The notes beneath the pieces were generated by a model, which made no database searches, was not told where the DNA came from, and worked only from the letters and a program-made list of their open reading frames with translations. A program made the position numbers and the translations under genes. From the NCBI RefSeq assembly GCF_008831285.2, contig NC_045145.1, positions 13,638,802 through 13,702,801 of the forward strand: a stretch of 64,000 nucleotides of DNA. The letters are read 5' to 3'. Numbering within the stretch: the first letter of the stretch is position 1; the number at the start of each line of letters is the position of its first letter. Source of the DNA: Nymphaea colorata. Its lineage: Eukaryota > Streptophyta > Magnoliopsida > Nymphaeales > Nymphaeaceae. Below are positions 12,701-24,089 of this stretch, piece by piece.

Positions 12701-14808
12701 TGATGCTTCTATTCTATACGTGAAGAAAGTTCCTCTCAATGATCTTTTTAAAAAGATCATTTGGAGGACAGCGTTTGTGAGCAAACCCACTTTCTCATGC
12801 TGTTGTTCAGTTCTTAATTTGTAATTAGTAATGTGGCTTGCCTATTTGGTTGGCAGATAACAGTTCCTCTCTTTGCAATTCTCGGCAAGAACCATGCTGG
12901 TTGACACTGAGGGCTAACTGTCACGCTTTCTATGGGGATTGTGGTTTCCTGGATGATACCAAGTGAGTGTGACATGGTTAGCTTAGTTTTTGCTTTATCG
13001 ATTTGCTTTGCATTATATATTGCTTATAGGAGCTATACTTGCCTTATTTGGCACCTTTTCTCTGATTGGCCAAAAAGGAAATACTGTTTAACATTTTTTT
13101 AAAACCCTTAATGCTTTCTATTCTAGCTACTAGTTTGACATCTGTTTTCCTTTCATTTGGTTGTGAAGTATCAAGTCGTCTCGTTCCTCATCTGTACATC
13201 CTTTTGTCCATAAGAAGTTGATTCAAATGCAGAAAGCATTAATTACCAGGCAGGAAAATTCCCGATTACTTTGTAATGGTAAAGTTTTATACTCTTAGTC
13301 TCTCAGTATTTATTGATTTATAGGCTCCTGCTTGATTTCATTCGTGGCCATTGGCTATTTACGTGATAATATGCACCTTTTCAGTTGGCAGTGGACAAAT
13401 AAAATCGGAGCCAAGTGGAAGTTCTTGTGTCAAAGAGCAACATGAGCAATTTGAGGATACTGTAACTGATAGTTCAACAGATCCAACAAGATGCAGACAG
13501 TTGGATAGGGCAAGGAAGATGGGTATTTTGGACCTGTCACCTGTAGATGAGATTGAGGGAGAGATTTTATTCTTACAGAACAAGCTTTTGGAAAGTGCAG
13601 TTGCCAACAAGCGTCGTTGTGGTATTGCTATATTGGCCATGTCATTTATAGTGTCTTCCATTCTCCACTCTTGGAACGTCGTTAGCTATTCCTGTAGTAC
13701 CTTGACTTATGTGGATAAAATGTTTCTATATGTTGTCCTTCTTCTTCTATTTCCAGTCTCTAACGGTTGGATGCTCTTGTAATTTACATGATTTGATACA
13801 TTTTGTGCAGATGATTTGGTTTATAAGATCATTACTGGTCTCCCTAGAGAGCTGGATCTATTAAGGAAGCAGAGGTGGGATGCGTTGGTTGTCAATCAGT
13901 TTCTTTGTCAGGTTAGGGAGGCAAAGAAACAGGGAAGGAAGGAGAAAAGATTTAGAGAAGCTCAGGCTGCAGCCGCTGCTGCAACTGCTGCAGCAGCTGC
14001 TTCTTCAAGGTCGTCTTCCTTAAGAAAGGATGCACATGAAGAGGTTCTTGCCGAAAATACTCATCATGAGGTGTGACATCTCTTTAGGTGATTATTTATT
14101 TGTTGTACTTAATGTGCTCATCAATGGCTTGGAATGCTCAATCCTTGCAGGGTCCTTTAAGGGTTACTTTTACAAGTGGAAGGGCTGGGTCTTACTCTCA
14201 GTTGGTTCCTCGCGCAAAGGAAACTCTGTCAAGATTGGCTGTCACAAAGTTTTCATCAGACAAGCACTCAGAATTTCGCAAAGACCATCCATTCTGTAGT
14301 GTTTGTGGAAGACGCGATAGGGTGTCAAACCGTGTCTCAGTTTGTGCCAGTTGCAAGGTTTTGTATACTTTGTGTGCAATGCTTGTTCTAGTAAAGGTCT
14401 TTGGTGCTTATAGGATTAAGGCATGGTTTACTGTGCAGGTTGCTGTTCACATGGATTGCTATCACATACTTAAGAATCATGTTGCACCATGGTGTTGTGA
14501 ACTTTGCGAAGACTTTTATAGGCAGTATAGAGGATCTGTGCATATGAATATCCGCGAGAGGCCTGACACTGAATGCAGCTTATGTGGGCGACTAGGTGGT
14601 GCATTTCGCAAAACTACTGATGCACAATGGGTTCATGTTACATGTGCTGAGGTATTAAATACTTTTGTTCTTTTAGTGCTTGCATGTGCACGAAGAAGTG
14701 TTTGCTGCAATTACAATTTGATTAGTATGTACCTTTAAGTTGGTTATTCAAACTTTAAGGTTGGTAATTGTTTTCTTTGTTAATTTGTGGCATTTAGGGG
14801 GGGGGGGG

Positions 14809-14856
<48 letters not shown>

Positions 14857-17800
14857 CCCCAGTGTGGGGATTGTTTGAGAAAACCTTCTTGTCAGAGTTT
14901 TTGGAAAGTCTTAGGACTGTATATAGTTAAGATTCACCACCTTGTGGCTTAGTTTATACTTTATAGTCCTCTTTGGAAGCTTAGTTAGTTAATAAGATCC
15001 ATAAGCACAGGTGTTCTGGTAGGTTTTGGCTGGGAGCATTATTGAAACGATGTTTTAGTACTTGGACTTAAGGTTCAATCCCGAGGACTTGTATTCCTTC
15101 AGGAGGATAGATGTAACATGGCAATTGTTTGATTTGGAAAATTTGATTGTTATATGTATTTTTCTCCTTGCTACTTTCTCCCTGCTTTATAACTTTTTTC
15201 TTTTAGGTGATTATTGGGCATGCAGATGCAGGTATTTGTAGGACCAGGAACTGATGCCAATTTGGTTCAGCTTATTTGATAAAATAAACATCTTTTGCAA
15301 TGATTATTGTTAGATATCCCTTCTCCGTGTTTGAAATTATTCTCTGGGTTCAGGTCGCTAGCAAGTTTATACATAAGATTGTGCTTCCTGCCCAGTGATT
15401 CCTCTTTTATTATGGGCTGGTGTAAATTTTTTTGCACATTTTTCCAAATTAGATCTGCTTTTTGTCACTAATGTGTATTTTTTAATGGTTTTCTTAATAA
15501 TAGTGGCAGTCAACGAAGTGACAAGGATTTTTTTTTTGTGCTGTAGTGGTTGCTGGAATCAACATATGTGAGGGGACAACCATACCCAGTCGAAGGAATG
15601 GTATGTATGTATTTTGTGCTTGACGGTTTTCCTGTATGTGCATGTCCAGTTGAGATTTTATTTTTCCATGCCAGATATGATAATTTCTTGGTCTAGTTTA
15701 TTTCTCTTTCCTTTATATCTTTTTTCCTTTGCTTTCATGCCTTAGACTCATATATAAGAATGCTAGACAACAATTTGTGCTTAATCACCTTTTGTTTTGT
15801 AGGAATCTCTTTCTAAAGAAAGAGATTTGCATACTTGCTGCTTTTGCCGAAGTAAACAGGGTGTATGCATAAAGGTGCTGTTCAATTGTTTCTTAGTTTG
15901 TTTTCTTTTTTTGGTATGAAAGTGTAGACTCAACATTACTTTTGTTTTTGTCCTGCAGTGTAGTTTTGATGACTGCAATAGTACCTTTCATCCTTCTTGT
16001 GCCAAGGAGGCCAACTTGTATACAAGTGTAAAGGTTATTGAGGGAAGGATTAAGCATAAAGCTTATTGCAGGGCCCATGGGCCAGATCAGATGGAAAAGG
16101 TTCATTTTGCTTTGTCCTTTTAGCTTTGCAGCATTTTATGGACTTTCTTGGATGTTGTATCTGCTGTTATGGTTAAGATACTGTATCTGATTATTTGCTA
16201 ATAAACAATGCAGGTTGAGTCCAAATCTCATGGATCAGAAGAGCTATCCATAATCAAAAGGATGCGGGTTAGGGGAAATTTCCAATCTTTTTCCTTTTAT
16301 ATGCCTTCCCATTCTTTGAAGAGAAAGATTTGTCTTTTCTATGAAATTGCCCTATCAATTTGTCATGTTGAGCATGTACATGCATCATTATACTTGCTAT
16401 CCAATGGTTCCAATCTAACTGCTGGAAAACCTGATTGTAGCTCCGCTCTTTCACAAAGGCTGGTTTTACTGTTCATGGTTCATCTAGTGTTATGTTTATT
16501 GCTTGATTTATTTGACGGCTTTTATGTTTTATCTCATTGTGTATTCTTCAAGCTGTCAGGCTGTTCTAGACATTCTTCAACAATCAGAGCCTGTTGATAT
16601 ATGATTTTCTTGATATAGATGCCTTGTAATGGATCTGGAAAATATGCCTAAATGACTTAAGTGATTGGCGAGCCAATAAGATCTAAGTTCATGGGGTTTA
16701 TATCTACCTGTACTTGTCTAAGATGTATTTACCAAGATGTGGATGTACAAGTAGTTTTGGAATGTGCTTCCTGCTTGTCAGTAAGCTAGTACTAAGTTAC
16801 TAACTACTAACTAATGGCTTATTTCTCAACTGCTTAAGGTCTTGGTGATAGGTTAACACAACTCACTCAGATCAGCCTTGGTCAGCTATGTTAATGGGTT
16901 CTAGGGCCTCCTAGCTGATCAATAACCATGATCTGTTTTGGTCAAAAGTTAATTATAAATAATGAGCCTAAAATTGGTTAATCTAAGCATGTTTTGGTGA
17001 TAATATGTAGGCCAAACATTATAAGGGCTTAAATCAATTATTTGATTTTCATGGCCGGTACAGTTTGTGTTCTACATCAGAACTTGATGTAGGAGCTGAC
17101 TTCTACGTTGTTGGGCATGAAAATGATGCTCGTTGCAATGAGTTCTCTTGGGGGTTTGTGGTTCATGAATTTAATTCTTCCTCTGTGGTTAGGGATATAA
17201 TGTGTTTTTTTCCTCAGTGGTTGGGGATAGGCGTTGTTGCTAATATTGGCCAAACAGCGATAATATCCATTTGCTGCTATTGATTCAAGTGAGATTACTC
17301 TGTACAGCAATTATGTTATTATCTAGCTCCGCAATAACTTTAACTTTATGAGAACGAGCCTGCTCCAGTATGGAGTGGCCAACTATGGAATGTGTGAAAC
17401 TGAGTGAGGAGTAGTTTCTAATAGGTATGCTTTTGAGTTATGCCCTAATGAAAAATATATACTCGCACAATTCACAGGTAGATGGATTACTGCCTACAGT
17501 CTAGTTTGAGAATACCAGAAACTCGAACTGACTAGGTCTAGTTCTTGCTGTTTAAAACGAAGCTGAATGTGAGTTTTCATGCATTCTCGCATGCTCACCA
17601 GTAAAAATATGTATACGTATATAGATTTGTACATGCTTAACCTGGTTTTGGAAAATTTGACATTTTTTGTTATCATTCTTGACCCGTTACATCTTAGCAC
17701 AGCTGGAAGCTACAACATTCACCATCTTTTAGTTGAGTTGAAATTTAATTTTGGAAACCCCAAATATGCCATTTATGGTGTTTCCAATTTAAGAGATTGG

Positions 17801-20800
17801 AGACTGTAAATATACTGCCTTTCACTCGTTATATGGAACATTGTTTTTTGTTGAGACCAAAAGGTTTAACGGGTGCCTTACGAAAGAAGTCCAGTATTGG
17901 GCTGTCGGATTTAGTTCTTTCATTTAAACCTTTCCTAGTGGGCCCCGGTGAGAGGGCTCATTATGGAAAAGTTATTGTTAGTCTGGATAGTAATTTTATC
18001 ACAATGTTCAATAGAACATTACTTGAGCAATGTTACCCTTAAACAAGTTTTTAAGCAATGTGTCGGTGTTATGTTGTAGAATTTATTTAATTGATATATT
18101 AATTCAGGTAATTTTACACGTGACCAAATAAGTACTTTGTTTAACAAATTTGGAATATTTTCTTTCTTAAAATTCTTTTTGTGGAAAACTGAGAAATTTA
18201 CAGCTGCATTCTTTTTTCATTCAGAAAGTCATTCTAGTGTCCTACCCTATGATGGTGTTGTGGCTTGGGAAGTGCATCTTCTACATGTTCTTAATGGTCA
18301 TAATTTGCAGGTTGATTTTGAGCAGCTGAGGATCCTTTGTGAGCGGATCATCAGAAGAGAAAAGTTGAAGGTGAGTTGGGTCTTGTTCATATGTTGTTAT
18401 ATACTGAAATTGCTGGTATGTGTATTGTTTTTGGGTCTTTCAATTAGTTATTGATCATTATATAGTCCTCATGCTGTGGTTTTCCTTTTTGCCTTCCTAT
18501 TCTTGTCAAACACCAACACATCAACCGGCATATAATAGTTGCCAAATGGGAAAATAATCAGGAAATGCAGGAATTAGCAGTGTTATATTTATCCTACGAT
18601 ATGAAACCGTATCTTACGACACTTAAACGACACTTATTTTACGATACGGCTCTATTTTTCAAAAAGGGGTTCTGATGCCCCTTTTTTGCTGAGATTTTTC
18701 TTTTTAAAAGTTCCTCTCCCCTTTCATTTTCAATGCTTCCAAGAGTTCTGAGAACGTGTGTTTTCACCATCTTAAAAAAGAAATCGCCAAGAAATCATTA
18801 TCTTAAGGGAGAAATCACCCGCTCAAAGGGACGAACATGAAGAAGGTAAGAGTCACATAAATAGTTGCATTGACAGTTATATTTGGGAAAATGGATATCT
18901 CCAGACAAGCTTTTCAGTTTATTTTTTTTTCTATTTGGTATTGTATCGATTGATAATAATCATGATGTTGTTTAATCATAAACGTTATTTCAATTCTCAT
19001 TTGACAGTGAATGACTGCGGATTATATGTTTTGAAGTGATGTATTATTAATGTCATAATGCATTGTTACTTATGAATGATAATCATGAATGTTCATTTTG
19101 TGTGTAATGAGTTTTTTTTATATAGAATATGATTTCTTGATTTTTGTTTTTCTATTTTTCTTTATTTCCCCTATTTTCCGTTTTTTATGAATTAGAATAA
19201 TAAATTTACGAATATGTTTATGATATACTTACTATATGTTACAATATGTGTATAGGTCGGCCTAACTGATGCACATTATGGTACAGCTTTTACAACATTG
19301 GAAATTAGAATAAAAGTGGTTATTTTAAAAGCTTTGAACTTGGTAATAAGGAAGCAAGTAGAAAGGTATATGGGAATAACTTGGTAAATGGCATAGAACT
19401 CACATAGACATAAAATTTTAGACCCATAAAGTTTTTGTGCTTCTGGGTATGTTAGTTTCCTAATGAGACCGTTACAAATCTGTCAGTACAGGTTGTCAAA
19501 ATAAAACAAAATGAAAATACATAGTTTGTCCTTTCCTAATATTGCAATGTACTAGAAACTGTTTTTTTTTTTCACTGCATTTCAAATTTCAATATCACCT
19601 CTAATGTAAATTCAGCATTTTTGCGGGCTTAATATCACAGCATCTCAAAAATATCATGATATTTGTGTCTGTTTTAGTATATGGGCGGGAGTTCCTGAGA
19701 TAAATGTGACGTATTCTCAACCTTGAAGGTCAAGATGTCCAAGTCCCCAACTAACTGAGAATCTGAAAGCAGGCTGAACGCCAACTTCAGGAATTGGGAT
19801 TCCTGTGGTTGAGAGTAGGGATTCCCTTGTTCTCGAAGATCTGAGATTTCTGCAGCTGAAATTGTTTTGGATGATTCAAGGACTCATTTTTGAATTGTAG
19901 TGAAGTATCGGTCTGGTTAAGATTTCTCCATAGGCTTATTTATTGGTGATGGAGCAGTATCTTCCTCTATGAAATGGTAGTTGCTAACTGAATCCTTTCC
20001 AATAATATTACCCTCATGCAGTATGAACAATTGCCATACTTACACCTTTGATGACGATCACCTCAAATAGTGATGTTAATGACATTAATTGTACTGAAAA
20101 TGCTTTTTTGGAGTTTCATGTGTCAGCTTCTGTCACAACAATTTTGTTTTGCCAATACAACAAGATAACAGAGGTTGCATATTGGCCAGGTTAGCTATTA
20201 TTAGTTGCACATAAAAAGTAATTGGATATGGAGCTGTAGTTCCATTACATGACCTGGTGGGACACATTTGAAATTTGAATTTGCGTAGGTGATGGGCTTT
20301 TCCCCTCTTATTCGAGTGATGCTGAATGTGACAGGAACAGCAAATGCCATTTATCCTCAAGGAGATATACATGTGTAATGTTTTTTTTTGAAAAGGTGAT
20401 ACACACACATACATATATATATTTGGATGGAGTCCCACGCCAACTTTTAGAATTTAGCTTGATATCTTGGTTCATTTATCTTGATAAACTTCTGGTCTTT
20501 GTCTTGAAAATTGGTTCTTGTTACGTTTTTGTCATTCAGGTTGGTCCCTATCTCCTGTTCTTTCTGAGTTTTTCAAATATATTTTACTACAATAGGTTTT
20601 GCAAGTAAAACAAATACTTTGATAGAAGGATGCCTGCATGTATCCAGTTTTTTCCTCCTTGCAATCTGTTCCTTGATTGCAAACGCAAGTCAAAAATATT
20701 ATGATCAAAAGTTCATGAGCAAAGTGCCTCTAGTGGAAGCTGATTATTTATTGTCTTCCGTGTTTTTTAATCTTCTAGAGGAAATTTATTGAAGTCATTG

Positions 20801-22938
20801 AACTGAGATGGAAGATGGTGAAAGTAACTTGCAGAGCAGTGTTACAGGAAAATGTTGCTATTACTTTTAGAAGACAAAAAAAGACTAATTGTTGGAGAGA
20901 AGTTCATCTGTAGGTAGTGAGAGGAGGATTACCTTTCTAGTTTAAGCATTTCTGGCATGTTGTCTACAAGTAAATGAGAGCAAGAAACTGGATCACAATT
21001 TGATGGGGAGGCAACTTTATTATGTCCAGTAAAGGTATTAATCTAGAATCCTAGATTGTAGTATTGGATATGCTTTCCTTTGTTGCTACGGCTAGCAATG
21101 TGCATTAATGCTGGAATAGGCACACTCAGTAAAGCTTTACTTGAGGGGGACACGTGCTTGATTGTGTAGTTCAGAACAAATATCACATGACACTTCATGG
21201 TCAACTATGAAGCACTCTGCCTACGATGTTGTCCTTTGTTTATTGTTAGTCTATTGATTTGTATTCATTTCTATCTCTTGTAATTCTTCATGGCAGCACT
21301 GATATGCTGACCATGATTATTTTGTGGTTCAAGTAGATAAGCATGTAAATGTATGCAAAATGTGGCTTACAATAAGCAATTGCGACTGAATCACTTCATC
21401 CATCCTCTTTTCAGCACAGCCAATTTACATGTGAAATCATTATGCTTTTGTGGTTTGGTTTTAGTAGATTAGCATTTGACTGCATTTCTGCATGCATCCT
21501 CTTTTCTCGACAAACAATTGACATGTTAAACCATTATGTTTTTTGGGATTTAATTTTAGTAGAATTGTTGGCTTCACCATTGTGTGTGTGTGGCATTTGC
21601 TCTTATGGAGAGTAAATAGTTTTATTGGTTTTGAACGGTGACCAGTTAACTTTAGCCTATTCGTATTTGGTATCCAAAGTTGTGAAGAATTCAAGGGGCT
21701 AAAGAATTACTTTTTTATCCCCTTGAACTTTTTCAGAAAAATAAGCGTTTCTGGTAATAAACGGGAAAACTTCATTTAGAAGGAACCAGTACAGAAATTG
21801 AAGAATATTCAGTCATGAAAAAATTTGAGGAAAAAATATACCCCCTCTGAAACTTCCATCATGTTAATATATACCCCCTTTGAAAGCTTCCATCATGTTG
21901 CAGCTCAAACCTCAACCAATTCTATACAGCACTACTATGTTCCTTCACTATCAACTACAATTTGTCCTTCATAAATGCACATTCGTCTTTTTTTTTTTTC
22001 TTAGTAGGGTTTTGAACTTAGCCCATAAAAATTGGTGGTGAACATAAAGACAGTGATGATTTGCTGGGAGTTATGTGGATTTGGGCTGTCTTACGTGGTC
22101 GAGAACCCTATATGTAATAATATGTGCATAAATTCATGCACGGGCACAAATAAATCATCCTCCGTGTGCGAGGATTTTTCTTATTTTGTTGAGATGTTTT
22201 CCAATATCTTCCTGTTTCATTTTCATAGTAACCGTCATTCATTATTTAAGAAATCTGTGTTTTTGGTCTTTAAAATTGTTCTGATTGGTGGAACCTCTGT
22301 GCAGCGGGACTTGGTGATGTGCTCTCACGACATGCTTGCTTCAAAAAGGGACTGTGTTGCTTTCTCTGTTCTTTATAATAGTTCATTTCTCCCACCTGAT
22401 GTGAGCTCTTGTTCGGTGACCACATCACTTCGGGGATGTACTGATGATAACAAATCCTGGAGTGAAGTAATGCAAAGATCTGATGATGTAACAGTGGATA
22501 GCACTCTCTCTGGTGTTCGTAGCAGTTCACATCCTGTGCACTTGGATATGGAAATTAAAAGCAGTGACAGGTCCAAATCCATAAAGCCTTATGCAAGGAA
22601 GAGAACTGATGAGATGCCAACTGCTGGCAAGCACCTTCCTGACCAATCTGTGTCTGGCGGTTTCTGGAGTTCAACAGATGAAAAGGGTCGGAAAGTGAAG
22701 TGTAGGAAGGTAATCATCACTTTATAGTCTGAATTGCTTTGAAAGATGGTTTGTGGCTGATCTGTGCATGGTTTTTCAGCATACAGAAACCCTTCAGAAA
22801 GAGGTGGTAATGACACCAATTGAAGCCTCAGTGCAGAACCAGCGGCTGCCTAAAGGTTTTGCTTATGTTCCTGTTGACTGTCTTGCCAAGGAGCAGCTAG
22901 TCAGCCATGAAGCGGAGATTCATGATTCGCATAGCTAG
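773..22938 (+). CDS. PHD-finger protein with two PHD/extended-PHD modules (18 exons)
   Basis: This gene encodes a probable nuclear chromatin reader of about 1492 aa. Exons: 773-2369, 2925-3010, 3088-3483, 4305-4550, 12073-12148, 12857-12962, 13169-13278, 13385-13621, 13811-14070, 14151-14357, 14439-14651, 15547-15600, 15803-15874, 15959-16099, 16214-16267, 18311-18370, 22305-22709, 22780-22938. They have GT-AG borders, matching phases and total 4479 nt. PHD1 spans residues ~376-420 and extended PHD1 ~452-571. PHD2 spans ~1087-1130 and extended PHD2 ~1153-1260, all with Cys/His ligands intact. This PHD-Zn-knuckle-PHD layout is that of JADE/BRPF proteins, which read histone H3 tails. A polyalanine stretch lies at ~1004-1016. 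The C-terminal part, including the segment around RLPKGFAYVPVDCL, resembles Arabidopsis At1g77800-type proteins. The ATG at 773 is the first in this frame; 800 and 836 are later alternatives. The start of exon 4 is the least certain border. Intron 4 (7.5 kb) carries a retrotransposon. Confidence 0.88.
5901..6096 (-). repeat. 3' LTR of the Copia element
   Basis: The downstream LTR relative to the minus-strand element is about 196 bp. It matches the copy at 11795-11998 along its length, including the GGCGGCAAGACT and CACACAAATATAAGA blocks. Confidence 0.9.
6097..6106 (-). other. polypurine tract
   Basis: Immediately before the 3' LTR the minus strand reads TTAGGGAGAG, a purine-rich run in the position where plus-strand DNA synthesis is primed. 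Confidence 0.7.
6103..7444 (-). pseudogene. Copia RNase H remnant, split by a MULE insertion
   Basis: The minus strand gives AGSVDDRKSTTGFCVF and SWRSKKQNVIYRSSAESKYRAM up to ~7301. It resumes after the inserted element at ~6428 with QTTTEMTWAK and ends HERTKPIELDCHYA...AADMFTNALP with a stop at 6103. The host sequence is cleanly interrupted by 6430-7291. Confidence 0.8.
6430..7291. mobile_element. non-autonomous Mutator-like element nested in the Copia element
   Basis: A perfect 9-bp direct repeat TTTGAACCA (6421-6429 and 7292-7300) flanks an 862-bp insertion. The termini are inverted: the left begins ATGTTGTAAAAAGCGTATCGTA, and the right end reads CTAGTGTTGTATGTATCGTA on the other strand. 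A 9-bp target duplication is typical of Mutator-like elements. The ends are packed with CGTATCGTA-type subrepeats. No transposase is visible. Confidence 0.8.
7468..8513 (-). pseudogene. Copia reverse transcriptase remnant
   Basis: The N-terminal half shows GTWELVDPPSD, VGSKWIFTIKYHPNGS, RYKARLMAKGY and QLDVKNVFLYGDLEETVYMQQP, all hallmarks of Copia reverse transcriptase. The catalytic YVDD region near 7900-7925 reads roughly NIDG, so the active site is lost. The connection region continues at 7854-7468 (MKDLGHLCYGIFLGL, RPDTSFAVGKLSQF) after frame breaks. Confidence 0.85.
8762..9386 (-). pseudogene. Copia integrase remnant
   Basis: The fragments contain the integrase core signature PHTSQQNGVAKRKHW and the downstream C-terminal region with KCVFIGYYQNQKGYNYFDP. 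They lie in different frames, so no continuous integrase can be made. The position before reverse transcriptase marks the element as Copia rather than Gypsy. Confidence 0.8.
9387..10131 (-). pseudogene. Copia protease and GAG-pre-integrase remnant
   Basis: Near 10060-10085 the minus strand gives IIDSRAWRHL preceded by a TAG stop. The aspartic protease signature DSG has become DSR. Downstream (9865-9387) lies a GAG-pre-integrase region with HLRLEHPS and CEACQLGKH, the zinc-binding end of integrase, split over two frames. Confidence 0.7.
10132..11169 (-). pseudogene. Copia gag remnant
   Basis: An ATG at 11169 opens the gag frame (MAENSKTNCG...). Fragments at 11067-10867 and 10437-10132 continue it, with frame breaks between them. 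The zinc knuckle around 10380-10420 reads CIYCRKMGYLEDRC, where the usual histidine after glycine is tyrosine, so the Cys-Cys-His-Cys motif is damaged. Gag would package the RNA; this copy is inactive. Confidence 0.75.
11781..11794 (-). other. primer-binding site (initiator Met-tRNA type)
   Basis: Immediately inside the 5' LTR the minus strand reads TGGTATCAAAGCCA. This is one mismatch from the TGGTATCAGAGC core used by many plant Copia elements, which pairs with the 3' end of initiator Met-tRNA. Confidence 0.8.
11795..11998 (-). repeat. 5' LTR of the Copia element
   Basis: This is the upstream LTR relative to the minus-strand element, about 204 bp, with TG...CA ends. It is longer than its partner at 5901-6096, mainly because of an extra ~18-bp segment near the middle. 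Substitutions are frequent between the two copies when aligned by eye. Confidence 0.9.
12302..12600. repeat. foldback (inverted-repeat) segment in intron 5 of the PHD gene
   Basis: A 20-nt arm at 12405-12424 matches the reverse complement of 12519-12538 at 19 of 20 positions. A longer outer pair, containing TTATCCAAT, CAGCCATTA and AAGACAAGT, occurs inverted near 12334-12374 and 12552-12590. The RNA could fold into a hairpin. A MITE origin is inferred. Confidence 0.6.
12559..12686 (+). repeat. tandem duplication of a ~63-bp unit
   Basis: The unit starting CTTAATGGCTGACGTATTGG at 12559-12621 is repeated at 12622-12686 with a few changes. It overlaps the right arm of the foldback segment. Confidence 0.8.
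14797..14854 (+). repeat. compound microsatellite (G)n(GT)n(GA)n
   Basis: A run of 13 G is followed by a GT repeat and then a GA repeat, inside intron 11 of the PHD gene, just after the splice donor at 14652. Confidence 0.9.
18579..19299. mobile_element. second copy of the CGTATCGTA-rich Mutator-like family in intron 16
   Basis: The left end reads AGTGTTATATTTATCCTACG and the right end, on the other strand, begins AATGTTGTAAAAGCTGTACC. These match the termini of the 6430-7291 element. Near-identical flanks GGAATTAG (18570-18577) and GGAAATTAG (19300-19308) look like a target duplication with one indel. The interior is AT-rich, has no coding capacity, and appears inverted relative to the first copy. 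Confidence 0.6.
21835..21905 (+). repeat. short tandem duplication in intron 16
   Basis: ACCCCCTCTGAAACTTCCAT is followed about 35 bases later by ACCCCCTTTGAAAGCTTCCA, each leading into TCATGTT. The rest of the 18371-22304 intron outside the Mutator-like copy shows nothing I recognise. Confidence 0.55.
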
Positions 22939-24054
22939 ATGATTCATCCTGTGGGTAAGATATCTTTTCGTTCCCTTGCAGCACTGTGTATCACCATGCT
23001 CTCAAACAGAAGCCACCTATTCGCAAGCAGCCAAAGTTAGTGTTTCTGATACTAAGGCCGTAATGGACCCAGAGAATGGGTGGTTTGATGGATGAGATTC
23101 TTGATGCTCCGCTCGGTCTATCAATACAACATGCGGTTTCATGATTCCACACAGTTTTGGAGATCCAGTTTGTGTATCTATTCTTGAGAGCAAAAATGTA
23201 CAGAGGTTGAAAATTACCTTCCGCCAGTATATGTATCAGGGTTGAAAGGCGGCCCAGATTCTTCTTTAAAAGGGCCGAGGGGTTGCTTGCTTCTTCCCAT
23301 GTAACTATATGAAAATGTATAAGAATCTCTGCTTTGCAGGTTTTGTATGATTTTGTTCATTTTCTTGTTTCAAAATTCCATAATTCGAGGCAGTAGTCAA
23401 ATAAATTCTACACCAATTAATTGGGTCTGTTTTGGTTGGGTAATCAGTACAAAGTCCTATTGTATTTTTTTTTTCTGCCACCTCTACTTTAGTTGCCTAT
23501 AATGGCTGCAAGCTTCGTGAGTGTGTGAGCATTTTTGTGTCGGTATCCCTATCCTTATGCTGCGCATGTTTTTGTGCGGATGCTTCATGCTTGTGTACTT
23601 TCACGCACATTTAGAAGCTTGTAGCTGCAGTTAGTTTAGATCTTAAACAGTTATTCGGCGCTGAGCAGCAATCGAGTCGACCTGTAAGTGATTTCCCCGT
23701 GGAAGTTTCTTTTCCCGACAGAATTGTCTGTGCAGTTGTCTTTTTTACGTCTATTTTCCGTTTCTGCAGGTGTAATCTTCATATATAAAAGATACAAGTT
23801 TCCAGTTGAAGCTTGAGCTGTGCCAGTCTCCGCTTGCTTTCATTTCCGTTGTCTGAGGAGCCATCTAAGATTCCATATAGAATGCTTGGAGTTCAATGGT
23901 GTGTTCCTCTTCCTAGTGTACCTATAGTGGGTTCGGGCTTGGTTCGTCTCTGTGCAAATCTTTAGAATATTGAATTCCACTTTTTATTTCATGCATACAG
24001 CTAGCTTGCTTAGTCGAATATTTGCCACTTTACTTTCGAATTTCGTCTCTAACT

Positions 24055-24089
<35 letters not shown>

